Positions 1 through 6,629 of a DNA stretch of 8,798 nt are shown here, piece by piece. How positions within the stretch are numbered: the first letter of the stretch is position 1; every line of letters starts with the position of its first letter. Under the pieces are notes generated by a model that searched no databases, was not told where the DNA came from, and worked only from the letters and a program-made list of their open reading frames with translations. The translations under genes were made by a program, and so were the position numbers. Origin of the DNA: Spirochaetaceae bacterium (GTDB lineage Bacteria; Spirochaetota; Spirochaetia; Sphaerochaetales; Sphaerochaetaceae); assembly GCA_016649775.1 (NCBI GenBank), contig JAENWY010000087.1, positions 1 to 8,798 of the forward strand, written 5' to 3'.

Positions 1-570
1 AATAGTTACACTTTTCCCTAGATTCGAAAAAATAGTAGCTATTTCAACTCCTATAAAACCTCCTCCTATTATGATTATATTATCTATTTTGCTATAATCC
101 ATCGAAAGAATTTCATCACTAAAAACACAATTGTTAATTCCTTCAATATTTGGAATTAAAGGAATAGAACCTGTACATAGTAGTATGTTCTCTCCGTTGT
201 ATTCTATATTCTCTACTTTAACTGTATGTTTATCAACTAAAACAGCGATACCTTTTACATATGTTATTTCATTCTTTTTTATTAAATAAGCTAGACCTTT
301 CTTTTCCTTATCAATTACAGATTCTTTATAAGACATGAGTGTTTTATAAAAACTATCTTTAACTTTAACCTCAAAGTCACTTAAATTAAGAGCATTATAA
401 TATTCTTCACTTTTATGGAGTAAAGATTTAGTTGGAATACAACCTACATTTAAACAGGTTCCACCTAATTCATTTTTTTCAATTAAAAGAACACTCTTGT
501 TTAAATATTTTGCTTCAAAAGCTGCAGTGTAACCTGAAGGTCCCGCTCCAATAATAATTAGGTCAAACAT
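1..570 (-). CDS. lpdA: Dihydrolipoamide dehydrogenase (glycine cleavage L-protein), 3'-truncated by the window edge
   Basis: This is the N-terminal 190 residues of an FAD-dependent pyridine nucleotide disulfide oxidoreductase; the rest lies beyond position 1. It would reoxidise the dihydrolipoyl arm of GcvH with NAD+ in the cytoplasm. The translation shows the FAD dinucleotide-binding motif GAGPSG (residues 8-13), the redox-active disulfide in GGTCLNVGCIPTK (Cys39 and Cys44), a TGSIP segment near residues 133-137, and the start of the NAD-binding Rossmann fold at GGGFIGVE (169-176). There is no N-terminal lipoyl domain, unlike some clostridial Lpd proteins. The ATG at 570 lies 10 nt after AGGAG. 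The gene overlaps the end of lplA by 13 bases, so it is co-transcribed as the last visible gene of the gcv operon. CLNVGC strongly favours Lpd over glutathione or mercuric reductases, and the operon context agrees. Confidence 0.95.
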   Translation of the reverse strand, partial: MFDLIIIGAGPSGYTAAFEAKYLNKSVLLIEKNELGGTCLNVGCIPTKSLLHKSEEYYNALNLSDFEVKVKDSFYKTLMSYKESVIDKEKKGLAYLIKKNEITYVKGIAVLVDKHTVKVENIEYNGENILLCTGSIPLIPNIEGINNCVFSDEILSMDYSKIDNIIIIGGGFIGVEIATIFSNLGKSVTI

Positions 571-1532
571 AATATATTTTCTCCTATTAATACTCTTATA
601 TCTGAGGCAACTTTCTCATTACTTAAATGAAAAGAATCTACTAAGTTGGCATCAAACTTTCTACCAATTAACTGATCTTTTATTTCCTCAATTAATAGAA
701 CATCCATTAAATCACTATTAATAATTATAGATACTATAACATTGTTTTTTAATTCAAAATTAAGATCTATTAAGCCATAGGAAAAACGTCTTTTAATTCT
801 TTTCCCATTAGAGCATATTCTATAAAGCCATTTATCTGAACTATATTTATTTACATCTGCTTTAATTAATTCACATTCAACTAAAGGTAAATTATATATT
901 TTTGCAATATTTCCTTTTAGAGCAATTTTTATTGTTTCAACAGTTAAGTCATTGTTAAAATCTTTTATATTTCTAACTCTTTGACTATGACTTTGAACTC
1001 CATGTATTTTTAGTTTATCACAATCTTTTTTTAAGTATTTACCTAAGTCATCAATATTTACATCAACAATAAGTGTTCCATGATGCAAAATTAGATCTTT
1101 AGCCTTTAAATAAGCTTGACCACTAATTTTATATTCGTCGATTAATAAATCATTTCTTCCACTAAAATAGCAATCAAGTCCAAAAGAATTTAAGGTTTCA
1201 GTTATTATATTTAATTGGCTTTTAGTATCAAAATTTTGAATATCTGTAATAAATGTAAAATTCAAATTACCTATATCATGATAAACTGCTCCACCACCGG
1301 AAGAGCGCCTTGCAAGTTTAACATCATTCTCTTGCATTAATGATAAATTACACTCATCCTTTGCACATTGATTTCTACCAATTACTACAGTTTTCTTATT
1401 TTGCCATAGATAGAAAACTAAGGTCCCTTTTTCATAAGAGTCCATAAGTTTTTCTTCCATGGCTAAGTTTAAGTAGGGATCAAAGACAGTACTTTCATAA
1501 TATTTTATCTTTGTAAGATTATTATTTTTCAT
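558..1532 (-). CDS. lplA: Lipoate-protein ligase A
   Basis: This enzyme activates free lipoate with ATP to lipoyl-AMP and transfers it to the acceptor lysine of a lipoyl domain, here most probably GcvH. In numbering from the ATG at 1538, the protein shows the nucleotide/lipoate-binding loop RRSSGGGAVYHD (77-88), NLNFTF, SGRNDLL (126-132), the catalytic Lys137 in YKISGQAY, and HHGT (152-155). The segment GVQSHSQRVRNI and a C-terminal accessory domain follow. The total of about 325 residues matches bacterial LplA with its C-terminal domain. Two ATGs are possible, at 1538 and 1532. I prefer 1532 because a GAG lies 8 nt upstream of it but only 2 nt upstream of 1538. The start lies inside the end of gcvPB and the stop inside the start of lpdA, which implies translational coupling. 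No lipA or lipB is seen, so the visible route uses scavenged lipoate. Confidence 0.95.
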   Translation of the reverse strand: MKNNNLTKIKYYESTVFDPYLNLAMEEKLMDSYEKGTLVFYLWQNKKTVVIGRNQCAKDECNLSLMQENDVKLARRSSGGGAVYHDIGNLNFTFITDIQNFDTKSQLNIITETLNSFGLDCYFSGRNDLLIDEYKISGQAYLKAKDLILHHGTLIVDVNIDDLGKYLKKDCDKLKIHGVQSHSQRVRNIKDFNNDLTVETIKIALKGNIAKIYNLPLVECELIKADVNKYSSDKWLYRICSNGKRIKRRFSYGLIDLNFELKNNVIVSIIINSDLMDVLLIEEIKDQLIGRKFDANLVDSFHLSNEKVASDIRVLIGENILCLT

Positions 1533-2958
1533 GCACATATCTCAATATGGGTTCTCTTGCAGCTTTAACTTCATCCATTCTTTTATAGGACTTAGTATAA
1601 GGAGCTTTTGTTAAATCAACACTACCCGATTTTGCTTCAATTGCTATATTCTTTAATATTTCAACAACTTTATCTAATGTCTGTTTTCCTTCAGTTTCTG
1701 TTGGTTCAAACATAAGTGCCTCATGAACTATTAAAGGGAAATACATCGTTGGTGGATGCATATCAAAATCAATCATTCGCTTACAAATATCAATAGCTCT
1801 AATTCCATATTTTTCTTTATAAGAACTCAAATCTAAAACAAATTCATGCATACAAATTTTATCAAATGCCACATTAAAGGTATCTTTAAGTTTTACTCTA
1901 AGATAATTTGCATTTAATACTGCATTATCACTTACTTCTCTTAATCCATTACAGCCTAAATGTTTTAAATAAGTTAAAGTTCTAACAACAATTAAAAAAT
2001 TTCCATAAAAAGCAGTAACTTTACCTACACTTAAACCACTCTCTTCAAATGCATATTCATTCTTATTGGTTTTAATTATTCTAGGATTCATTAAGAAGGG
2101 ATATAAAAAATCTCTACAGCCACATGCTCCAACTCCAGGTCCACCACCACCATGAGGGGTTGAAAAGGTTTTATGAAGATTAAGATGAATACAATCAAAT
2201 CCCATTGCACCTGGTTTACAGACTCCCATAATGGCATTTAAGTTTGCACCATCATAGTAACAAAGACCTCCATAAGAATGTACTTTCTTAGTAATTTCAA
2301 GAATACCACTATCATATAAACCTAGGGTATTAGGATTTGTTAGCATAAGTCCTGCTACAGTATCATCTAATACTTTATCTAATTCATCTAAATCAACAAG
2401 ACCATCTTTACTAGGAATTGTTATTACTTTAAAACCATTCATTGCAGCACTAGCTGGATTAGTTCCATGAGCACTATCAGGAATAATGATTTTATTTCTA
2501 TTAAAATCACCTCGACTTTGATGATATTTCTTAATTATTAATAGTCCACTAAATTCACCATGAGCACCAGCTCCTGGTTGAAAACTTATGTGATCCATAC
2601 CTGTAACTTCACAAAGGACTTGTTCACTCTCATAATATACCTGAAGGGCTCCTTGAACATCTTCAGGAGAACTAATAGGACTTATATCTGTAAAGCCTTT
2701 TAAAGAGGCTACAGTTTCATTAATTTTAGGATTATATTTCATTGTACAAGAACCTAAAGGATAAAAACCATCATCAATACCAAATGTTTCTTTGCTAAGT
2801 TTTGTATAGTGTCTAACTAAATCAATTTCAGCTATTTCTGGTAAATCAAAAGGTGTATCCCTAGCTACGCTTTTATCAATCTCATAAAGGGGTACATCAA
2901 GTTTAGGAAGAAGTGTACATCTATGGTTAGCAACTGATTTCTCAAATATTAACTCCAT
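1522..2958 (-). CDS. gcvPB: Glycine dehydrogenase (decarboxylating) subunit 2, P-protein beta
   Basis: This is the PLP-carrying half of the split P-protein. With GcvPA it decarboxylates glycine and transfers the aminomethyl group to the lipoyl arm of GcvH. The Schiff-base lysine is Lys263 in LNLHKTFSTPHGGGGPG. Other family hallmarks are LGSCTMKYNPK (69-79), QPGAGAHGEF (127-136), DSAHGTNPASA (161-171) and the PLP-contacting region YYDGANLNAIMG (234-245). The length of 478 residues is normal for the subunit. The ATG at 2958 has a full AGGAGG with 7-nt spacing that lies inside the last codons of gcvPA. The two genes overlap by 10 bases, which fits obligate heteromer assembly through coupled translation. 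The 3' end overlaps the start of lplA. All catalytic residues that I can check are present. Confidence 0.97.
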   Translation of the reverse strand: MELIFEKSVANHRCTLLPKLDVPLYEIDKSVARDTPFDLPEIAEIDLVRHYTKLSKETFGIDDGFYPLGSCTMKYNPKINETVASLKGFTDISPISSPEDVQGALQVYYESEQVLCEVTGMDHISFQPGAGAHGEFSGLLIIKKYHQSRGDFNRNKIIIPDSAHGTNPASAAMNGFKVITIPSKDGLVDLDELDKVLDDTVAGLMLTNPNTLGLYDSGILEITKKVHSYGGLCYYDGANLNAIMGVCKPGAMGFDCIHLNLHKTFSTPHGGGGPGVGACGCRDFLYPFLMNPRIIKTNKNEYAFEESGLSVGKVTAFYGNFLIVVRTLTYLKHLGCNGLREVSDNAVLNANYLRVKLKDTFNVAFDKICMHEFVLDLSSYKEKYGIRAIDICKRMIDFDMHPPTMYFPLIVHEALMFEPTETEGKQTLDKVVEILKNIAIEAKSGSVDLTKAPYTKSYKRMDEVKAAREPILRYVHEK

Positions 2959-4271
2959 CTAGAAACCTCCTTTAAAATTGAAATAAATTCATCAATTTCT
3001 TCTCTTGAAGTAGCTTCGGTTACACAAACAAGCATTGAACATTTTGATAATCTTAAGGGACCTTCAATATTCAGTTTCCTCAATCTATTGTTAATTTCAT
3101 CAATATCGTAGGGAGTATGGATGGTAAATTCATCAAAAAATTCACCACTATATTTTAAACTGTATCCTTCAATTCTGCAGATTTCGTTGCAGGCATAATG
3201 AGACTTACTCATACATTGGGTTGCAACTTCTTTAAGACCTTGTTTACCCATTGCCCCCATATATATTACACATCTAAGTGCTGAATTTGCTTGATTGGTA
3301 CATATACTAGATGATGCTTTTTCTCTTCTTATGTGTTGTTCTCTTGCTTGAAGCGTTAATACATAGGCTCTTTTACCCTCTTCATCAACTGTTTGGCCAA
3401 CAATTCTTCCAGGTAATTTTCTCATATTAACTTTCTTAGTTGCCATAAAGCCAACATAGGGGCCACCAAATGCCCTATCTAAACCTAAAGGTTGAGCTTC
3501 ACCGCAAACAATATCAACACCAAGAGATCCTGGAGATTTCACAAGTGGGGCTATTAGAGGGTTAACAGATTCAACAACCATAATACCTAATTCATGAGAG
3601 ATATTAACAATTTCTTCAATGTCTTCTAGAAGTCCATAATAGTTTGGACTTTGTATTATAACTGCAGATACTTCTTCACTCATCTTTAAAGTTAAGTCCT
3701 CAATATCCAGACAACCATCTTTACTAAGAACTTCTATCAATTCAACGTTTCTTGCAAATGCATAAGTTTTTATAACTGCTTGTACATTAGGATTAATTGA
3801 TTTTGAAAATAGTATTTTATTCTTTTTATTTGTAAGTGTCATTAACATTGCTTCTGCTACAGCAGAGGCACCATCATAAACAGAGGAGTTTGAGACATCC
3901 ATATCAAATAGATTACATATTTCACTTTGGAATTCAAACATTCCTTGTAAATTACCTTGGGATATTTCTGCTTGATATGGCGTATAAGAGGTTAAAAAGC
4001 CACTAATTGAACTAAGGTGTTTAACTACCTCTGGTATTAGATGCTTATAACTACCAGCTCCTCTGAAAGTAGATTTAAACAATCTATTTTTAGAGGCAAT
4101 CTTTTCCATATCTTTTAATACTTCGAACTCACTAACTCCTTCTTTAATATTTAAAGGAGTTTTTAGGAGAACAGACTTAGGGACATCATTAAACAACTCT
4201 TCAGTGTTTTTTACACCTATGTCTTTTAACATTTGAGCTTGTTCTTCTTTTGTAGAAACTACATAGCTCAT
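2949..4271 (-). CDS. gcvPA: Glycine dehydrogenase (decarboxylating) subunit 1, P-protein alpha
   Basis: This is the N-terminal-half homologue of the single-chain P-protein. It has the PLP-transferase fold but lacks the catalytic lysine, and it forms the active decarboxylase with GcvPB. Recognisable family segments are FLTSYTPYQAEISQGNLQG (92-110), SNSSVYDGASA (127-137), GEAQPLGL (257-264), GGPYVGF (269-275) and REQHIRREKASSSICTNQ (310-327). The length of 440 residues is typical. The ATG at 4271 follows AAGGA by 7 nt. The start is only 2 nt after the gcvH stop codon and the stop lies 10 nt inside gcvPB, so the H-PA-PB block is tightly coupled. A split P-protein is the form found in most Firmicutes and archaea; proteobacteria and eukaryotes carry a fused GcvP. 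I see no frameshift or lost motif. Confidence 0.97.
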   Translation of the reverse strand: MSYVVSTKEEQAQMLKDIGVKNTEELFNDVPKSVLLKTPLNIKEGVSEFEVLKDMEKIASKNRLFKSTFRGAGSYKHLIPEVVKHLSSISGFLTSYTPYQAEISQGNLQGMFEFQSEICNLFDMDVSNSSVYDGASAVAEAMLMTLTNKKNKILFSKSINPNVQAVIKTYAFARNVELIEVLSKDGCLDIEDLTLKMSEEVSAVIIQSPNYYGLLEDIEEIVNISHELGIMVVESVNPLIAPLVKSPGSLGVDIVCGEAQPLGLDRAFGGPYVGFMATKKVNMRKLPGRIVGQTVDEEGKRAYVLTLQAREQHIRREKASSSICTNQANSALRCVIYMGAMGKQGLKEVATQCMSKSHYACNEICRIEGYSLKYSGEFFDEFTIHTPYDIDEINNRLRKLNIEGPLRLSKCSMLVCVTEATSREEIDEFISILKEVSRWS

Positions 4272-4273
4272 AT

Positions 4274-4642
4274 TTATTCCTTTTCTAATTTATCATATTC
4301 TTCTTTTGTAAATAATTCTTCACTATCTTTAATATCAACTATCTTGCAAATCCAAAAGTCCTCAGGTTGTACGTTAATTAATCCAGGATTATTTAATACC
4401 TTTTCATTAACTTGAGATACTAATCCAGTGAAAGGAGAGAATAAATCAGATACAGCTTTTACAGATTCAATATCTCCAAGTTGCTCCCCTTTTTCAACGT
4501 TTTCCTTATCAATGTTTACATAAACTATATCACCAAGATTTTCAGTGGCATATTTACTTAAACCAATATAAGCTTCTGTTTTTTCTTCATTTAACCATTT
4601 TATCCATTCATGTGTTTTTGTAAATAATAATTCGTTTTCCAT
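4274..4642 (-). CDS. gcvH: Glycine cleavage system H protein (lipoyl carrier)
   Basis: This small lipoylated shuttle protein carries the aminomethyl group from GcvP to GcvT and then presents dihydrolipoate to Lpd. The family signature is complete: THEW near the N terminus, YIGLSKYATENLGDIVYV, and the lipoyl site GDIESVKAVSD. The acceptor lysine is residue 62 when counted from the ATG at 4642. The C-terminal segment NNPGLINVQPEDFWICKI is typical. The length of 122 residues is normal. An in-frame TTG at 4654 would add four residues, but it overlaps the Shine-Dalgarno GGAGG (4648-4652), which sits 5 nt before the ATG at 4642, so I take the ATG. The gene is 64 bp after gcvT and 2 bp before gcvPA. 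It is the only lipoyl-domain protein visible here and so the natural substrate for the co-transcribed LplA. Confidence 0.97.
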   Translation of the reverse strand: MENELLFTKTHEWIKWLNEEKTEAYIGLSKYATENLGDIVYVNIDKENVEKGEQLGDIESVKAVSDLFSPFTGLVSQVNEKVLNNPGLINVQPEDFWICKIVDIKDSEELFTKEEYDKLEKE

Positions 4643-4718
4643 AAAATCCTCCAAAATATTTTTTATAAATCTAAATAATAAATAACTATTACAATATTAT
4701 TAATAATTATTTATTAAT

Positions 4719-5780
4719 TTATTTTTCTCTTTTGTAAAAAGGTAGTTCTACAATTTCTACAGTAGTGCATTTATCTCGAATTTTAACCCTTAGTTGGGTT
4801 CCAGGAAGTGCTACTTTTCTTCTAATAATTGCCATAGCATAAGATCCATTAAGATATGGTAGAAAGGTTCCACTAGTGGTACACCCTACTTTTTCAAAAC
4901 CATCATAGATGGGCATATCTTCTCTGATAATACCGCCATCAAGGTTTTTTAAACCAACTCTAACTTTATTTTTATTCTTTAATGCATCTTTACCAATGAA
5001 TTTTAGTTTATCTAATTTAGTGAACATTTCAAGAGAGGTATCAAGAGGAGATATTTCATCACTCATTTCATGACCATATAATGGCATTCCAGCTTCAATT
5101 CTTAAAGTATCTCTACAACCAAGTCCACAGGGAGAAACTCCATGGTCAACTAGATAATTAAAAACTTCTTTAATAGAATCACCATCACCAAATAGTTCAT
5201 AACCATCTTCACCTGTATAACCGTTTTTAGAAATTAGTAATTTATGATTTAAGATTTCAACATTTTCTTTAAAACTGTAATATTTAGAAGGAAGATCTTC
5301 TTCCTTTAGTAGCTCAAGTAAATGTTGTTTACTATGAGGACCTTGAATTGCTATTTGTGCATAAGAATCACTTAAATCACTAATATGTACTCGATATTTT
5401 TTGTGATCAATAATCCATTGAAGGTCTTTTGCTATATTAGCGCCATTTACGATAAGTAAGAATTGTTTTTCATTTAGTGCATATACTAATAGATCATCTA
5501 CAATTCCACCTTCTTCATTTAGCATTGGAGAATATTTCATTTTGCCAATCTTTAAATTTGTAACATCATTACAAATTAAATAATTAACAAACTTTCTACA
5601 TTCTCCTTCTATTAATATTTCTCCCATGTGAGAGATGTCAAATACACCCACATCATTTCTTACGGCTAGATGTTCTTTTATTAGTGAAGAATATTGAATT
5701 GGCAATTTATAACCTGCAAACTCAACAATCTTTGCTCCTAACCTAATATGGTCTTCATACATAGGCGTATTTTTACTCAT
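4719..5780 (-). CDS. gcvT: Aminomethyltransferase (glycine cleavage T-protein)
   Basis: GcvT transfers the methylene group from aminomethyl-GcvH to tetrahydrofolate, giving 5,10-methylene-THF and ammonia. From the ATG at 5780 the protein is 353 residues, close to the usual 360-370. Visible family segments are DISHMGEILIEG, the folate/catalytic region EEGGIVDDLLVY (Asp95 and Asp96; the catalytic aspartate of the family lies here), NGYTGEDGYELF, and GLGCRDTLRIEAGMPLYGHE. The C-terminal barrel-like domain is present. An in-frame ATG also exists at 5792, adding four residues. I prefer 5780 because GGGG (5787-5790) lies 6 nt upstream of it, whereas no Shine-Dalgarno precedes 5792. It is the first gene of the operon, behind a short leader with a terminator-like hairpin. 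The downstream spacer to gcvH is 64 bp of nearly pure A/T. Confidence 0.96.
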   Translation of the reverse strand: MSKNTPMYEDHIRLGAKIVEFAGYKLPIQYSSLIKEHLAVRNDVGVFDISHMGEILIEGECRKFVNYLICNDVTNLKIGKMKYSPMLNEEGGIVDDLLVYALNEKQFLLIVNGANIAKDLQWIIDHKKYRVHISDLSDSYAQIAIQGPHSKQHLLELLKEEDLPSKYYSFKENVEILNHKLLISKNGYTGEDGYELFGDGDSIKEVFNYLVDHGVSPCGLGCRDTLRIEAGMPLYGHEMSDEISPLDTSLEMFTKLDKLKFIGKDALKNKNKVRVGLKNLDGGIIREDMPIYDGFEKVGCTTSGTFLPYLNGSYAMAIIRRKVALPGTQLRVKIRDKCTTVEIVELPFYKREK

Positions 5781-5812
5781 ACATAACCCCATTATTACTT
5801 TTGTTTTGTTAT

Positions 5813-5876
5813 AAAAAAAAGAAATCTAGGCAAATAAAATATATTAAAAATAGCTCTTTCTTCCCTTAGATTTCTT
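5813..5876 (-). terminator. Terminator-like hairpin in the gcv leader (candidate attenuator)
   Basis: On the minus strand the arm AAGAAATCTA (5876-5867) pairs perfectly with TAGATTTCTT (5828-5819). Two further G-C pairs follow after a one-base bulge. The loop is long, about 33 nt. The 3' arm runs into eight consecutive T (5820-5813), giving an intrinsic-terminator layout for minus-strand transcription. No minus-strand gene lies between it and the divergent flavodoxin gene, so the only transcript it can stop is the gcv message, about 30 nt before the gcvT start. The stem is mostly A-U, so its strength is uncertain. Confidence 0.6.
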
Positions 5877-5890
5877 ATGTTTATAAATTT

Positions 5891-5919
5891 ATTATAAAGA
5901 GTGATACGAGGTGGCGCAA
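5891..5919 (-). promoter_or_regulatory. Probable sigma-A promoter of the gcvT-H-PA-PB-lplA-lpdA operon
   Basis: On the minus strand TTGCGC (5919-5914) is separated by exactly 17 nt from TATAAT (5896-5891), a perfect -10. The start would fall near 5884, giving a leader of about 100 nt that enters the terminator-like hairpin after only 8 or so bases. The -35 matches the first three consensus bases. The GC-richer spacer stands out from its surroundings and could hold an operator. Confidence 0.6.
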
Positions 5920-5978
5920 TATAAATATATTTTTATCGATTAAACCTATTAAATATAGTATCTATTTATAAAAATTAT

Positions 5979-5990
5979 AGCAAAGTTGCT
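5979..5990. promoter_or_regulatory. Short dyad AGCAA-N2-TTGCT, possible operator
   Basis: A perfect 5+2+5 inverted repeat with A/T-rich, partly symmetric flanks lies about 60 bp upstream of the gcv -35 and next to the CodY-like box. It overlaps one base of an alternative minus-strand extended -10 (TGCTATAAT). It could bind a dimeric regulator, but I cannot link it to a known family and it may be chance. Confidence 0.25.
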
Positions 5991-5999
5991 TTATAAATA

Positions 6000-6014
6000 A
6001 ATTTTCAGAAATAA
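6000..6014. promoter_or_regulatory. CodY-box-like site
   Basis: AATTTTCAGAAATAA matches the published CodY consensus AATTTTCWGAAAATT at 12 of 15 positions, with the first twelve all identical. CodY is the GTP and branched-chain-amino-acid sensor that represses amino-acid metabolism genes in low-GC Gram-positives. The site lies about 80 bp upstream of the gcv -35 and about 110 bp upstream of the flavodoxin -10. In DNA this A/T-rich, partial matches arise often, so the call is tentative. Confidence 0.35.
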
Positions 6015-6125
6015 AATAACTAATAAGTAAATTTTAAACAATTAAATTAGGTTTTTATAATATCAGAAAAAATAAACAGTTAAATACCTATCAAAAATAG
6101 AAGTATTTACTAATTTACACAATCA

Positions 6126-6131
6126 TATAAT
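6126..6131 (+). promoter_or_regulatory. Candidate -10 element for the flavodoxin-like gene
   Basis: A perfect TATAAT lies 36 bp before the flavodoxin start codon. No convincing -35 exists at 16-18 nt spacing; the best region is GTATTT at 6103-6108. The element is flanked by TATTTAC (6104-6110) and its reverse complement GTAAATA (6143-6149), which could mark a repressor site around the promoter. Activator-dependent use is possible. Confidence 0.35.
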
Positions 6132-6167
6132 ACTATGACGATGTAAATAGAAAGGAGAATAAATGCT

Positions 6168-6575
6168 ATGAAAATTGCAATTCGATATTATACAAAAACA
6201 GGTAATACAAAAAAACTTGCTGATTGTATTGCTGAAGTAACAGGTGCACAAGCCATTACTGTTGACAACGCTTTAACAGAGGACGTTGATATTCTATTTT
6301 TATGTAATAGTATCTATGGAGCAAATGTTGATGAAAGTGTTAAAACATTTTTAGATCAAAATACTATGAAGATTGGTCAAATAGTTAATATATCCACATC
6401 GGCTTTACTTAGATCAACTTATTCATATGTAAAGAAAATTGCCAAAGAGAAAGGATTAAATCTATCTGAAAAAGAATGGCATTGCAAAGGTGAGTTTAAA
6501 ATTTTCCGAGCAGGAAAACCTAATAAAGACGATTTAGCAAGTTTAACAAAATTTGTAAAAGAAATAATTGAGTAA
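6168..6575 (+). CDS. Short flavodoxin-like FMN-binding protein
   Basis: This is a 135-residue cytoplasmic protein with a flavodoxin fold, expected to bind FMN and carry electrons or act as a small NAD(P)H:quinone-type reductase. The N terminus MKIAIRYYTKTGNTKKLADCI is a beta strand followed by the phosphate-binding loop TKTGNTKKLA (9-18), the flavodoxin signature. The second FMN loop is NSIYGANVD (47-55) and the third is probably STSALLRSTY (76-85). The length is near the lower limit for flavodoxins. The start at 6168 has AAAGGAG (6151-6157) 10 nt upstream. A nearer-upstream ATG at 6162 opens a frame that stops at once (ATG CTA TGA). It diverges from the gcv operon and converges on the GGDEF gene. 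Partner and pathway cannot be told from the sequence. Confidence 0.85.
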   Translation: MKIAIRYYTKTGNTKKLADCIAEVTGAQAITVDNALTEDVDILFLCNSIYGANVDESVKTFLDQNTMKIGQIVNISTSALLRSTYSYVKKIAKEKGLNLSEKEWHCKGEFKIFRAGKPNKDDLASLTKFVKEIIE

Positions 6576-6589
6576 TTTTACACCTAATT

Positions 6590-6604
6590 GAAAGACTCTC
6601 TTTT
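6590..6604. terminator. Weak hairpin between two convergent genes
   Basis: AAAGA (6591-6595) and TCTTT (6599-6603) form a 5-bp stem with a CTC loop, extendable by a G-T pair. Only a short T tract overlaps the 3' arm on the plus strand. It lies in the 54-bp gap where the flavodoxin and GGDEF genes converge, the right place for a terminator, but it is short and A/T-rich. Confidence 0.3.
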
Positions 6605-6629
6605 ATAAAATAATAAGTACAAAGAAGAA

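Larger units (their letters stand above)
5793..6167. other. Divergent regulatory region between the gcv operon and the flavodoxin-like gene
   Basis: This 375-bp gene-free stretch serves two divergent genes. From left to right it holds the gcv leader with its hairpin (5813-5876), the gcv promoter (5891-5919), a small dyad (5979-5990), a CodY-like box (6000-6014) and a possible -10 for the flavodoxin gene (6126-6131). It is very A/T-rich except for a short GC-richer island at 5903-5917, between and across the gcv promoter elements. Reading both strands, I did not find the conserved cores of glycine, SAM, purine, lysine, THF or c-di-GMP riboswitches, nor a T-box motif. An extended -10 (TGCTATAAT, minus strand, 5974-5982) offers an alternative upstream gcv start, and TTTAAA-17-TATAAT (6033-6061, plus) an alternative flavodoxin start. 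Both could be chance in such DNA. Confidence 0.6.

Noticed and set aside
4233..4415. A 60-codon open frame on the plus strand
   Set aside because: It lies antisense across the gcvPA start and gcvH, has no convincing ribosome binding site or family features, and the opposite strand is clearly coding.
5793..5832. Leader peptide starting at a TTG in the gcv leader
   Set aside because: The short frame has no ribosome binding site, starts inside the terminator loop, and shows no run of glycine or other regulatory codons.
5819..5876. Leader hairpin as a plus-strand terminator
   Set aside because: The stem is symmetric, but on the plus strand the following bases are mixed A/T without a T run, and no plus-strand gene lies upstream within the window.
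6056..6075. Second CodY-like site around the CAGAAA at 6064
   Set aside because: It has at least five mismatches to the consensus, which is expected by chance in this A/T-rich spacer.
5793..6167. Glycine riboswitch expected upstream of gcvT
   Set aside because: Reading the minus strand, I found neither of the conserved aptamer cores nor enough GC-rich paired segments, so I do not annotate one.
6162..6170. Upstream ATG at 6162 as the flavodoxin start or a leader peptide
   Set aside because: It reads ATG CTA TGA and stops after two codons; the ATG at 6168 opens the flavodoxin frame.
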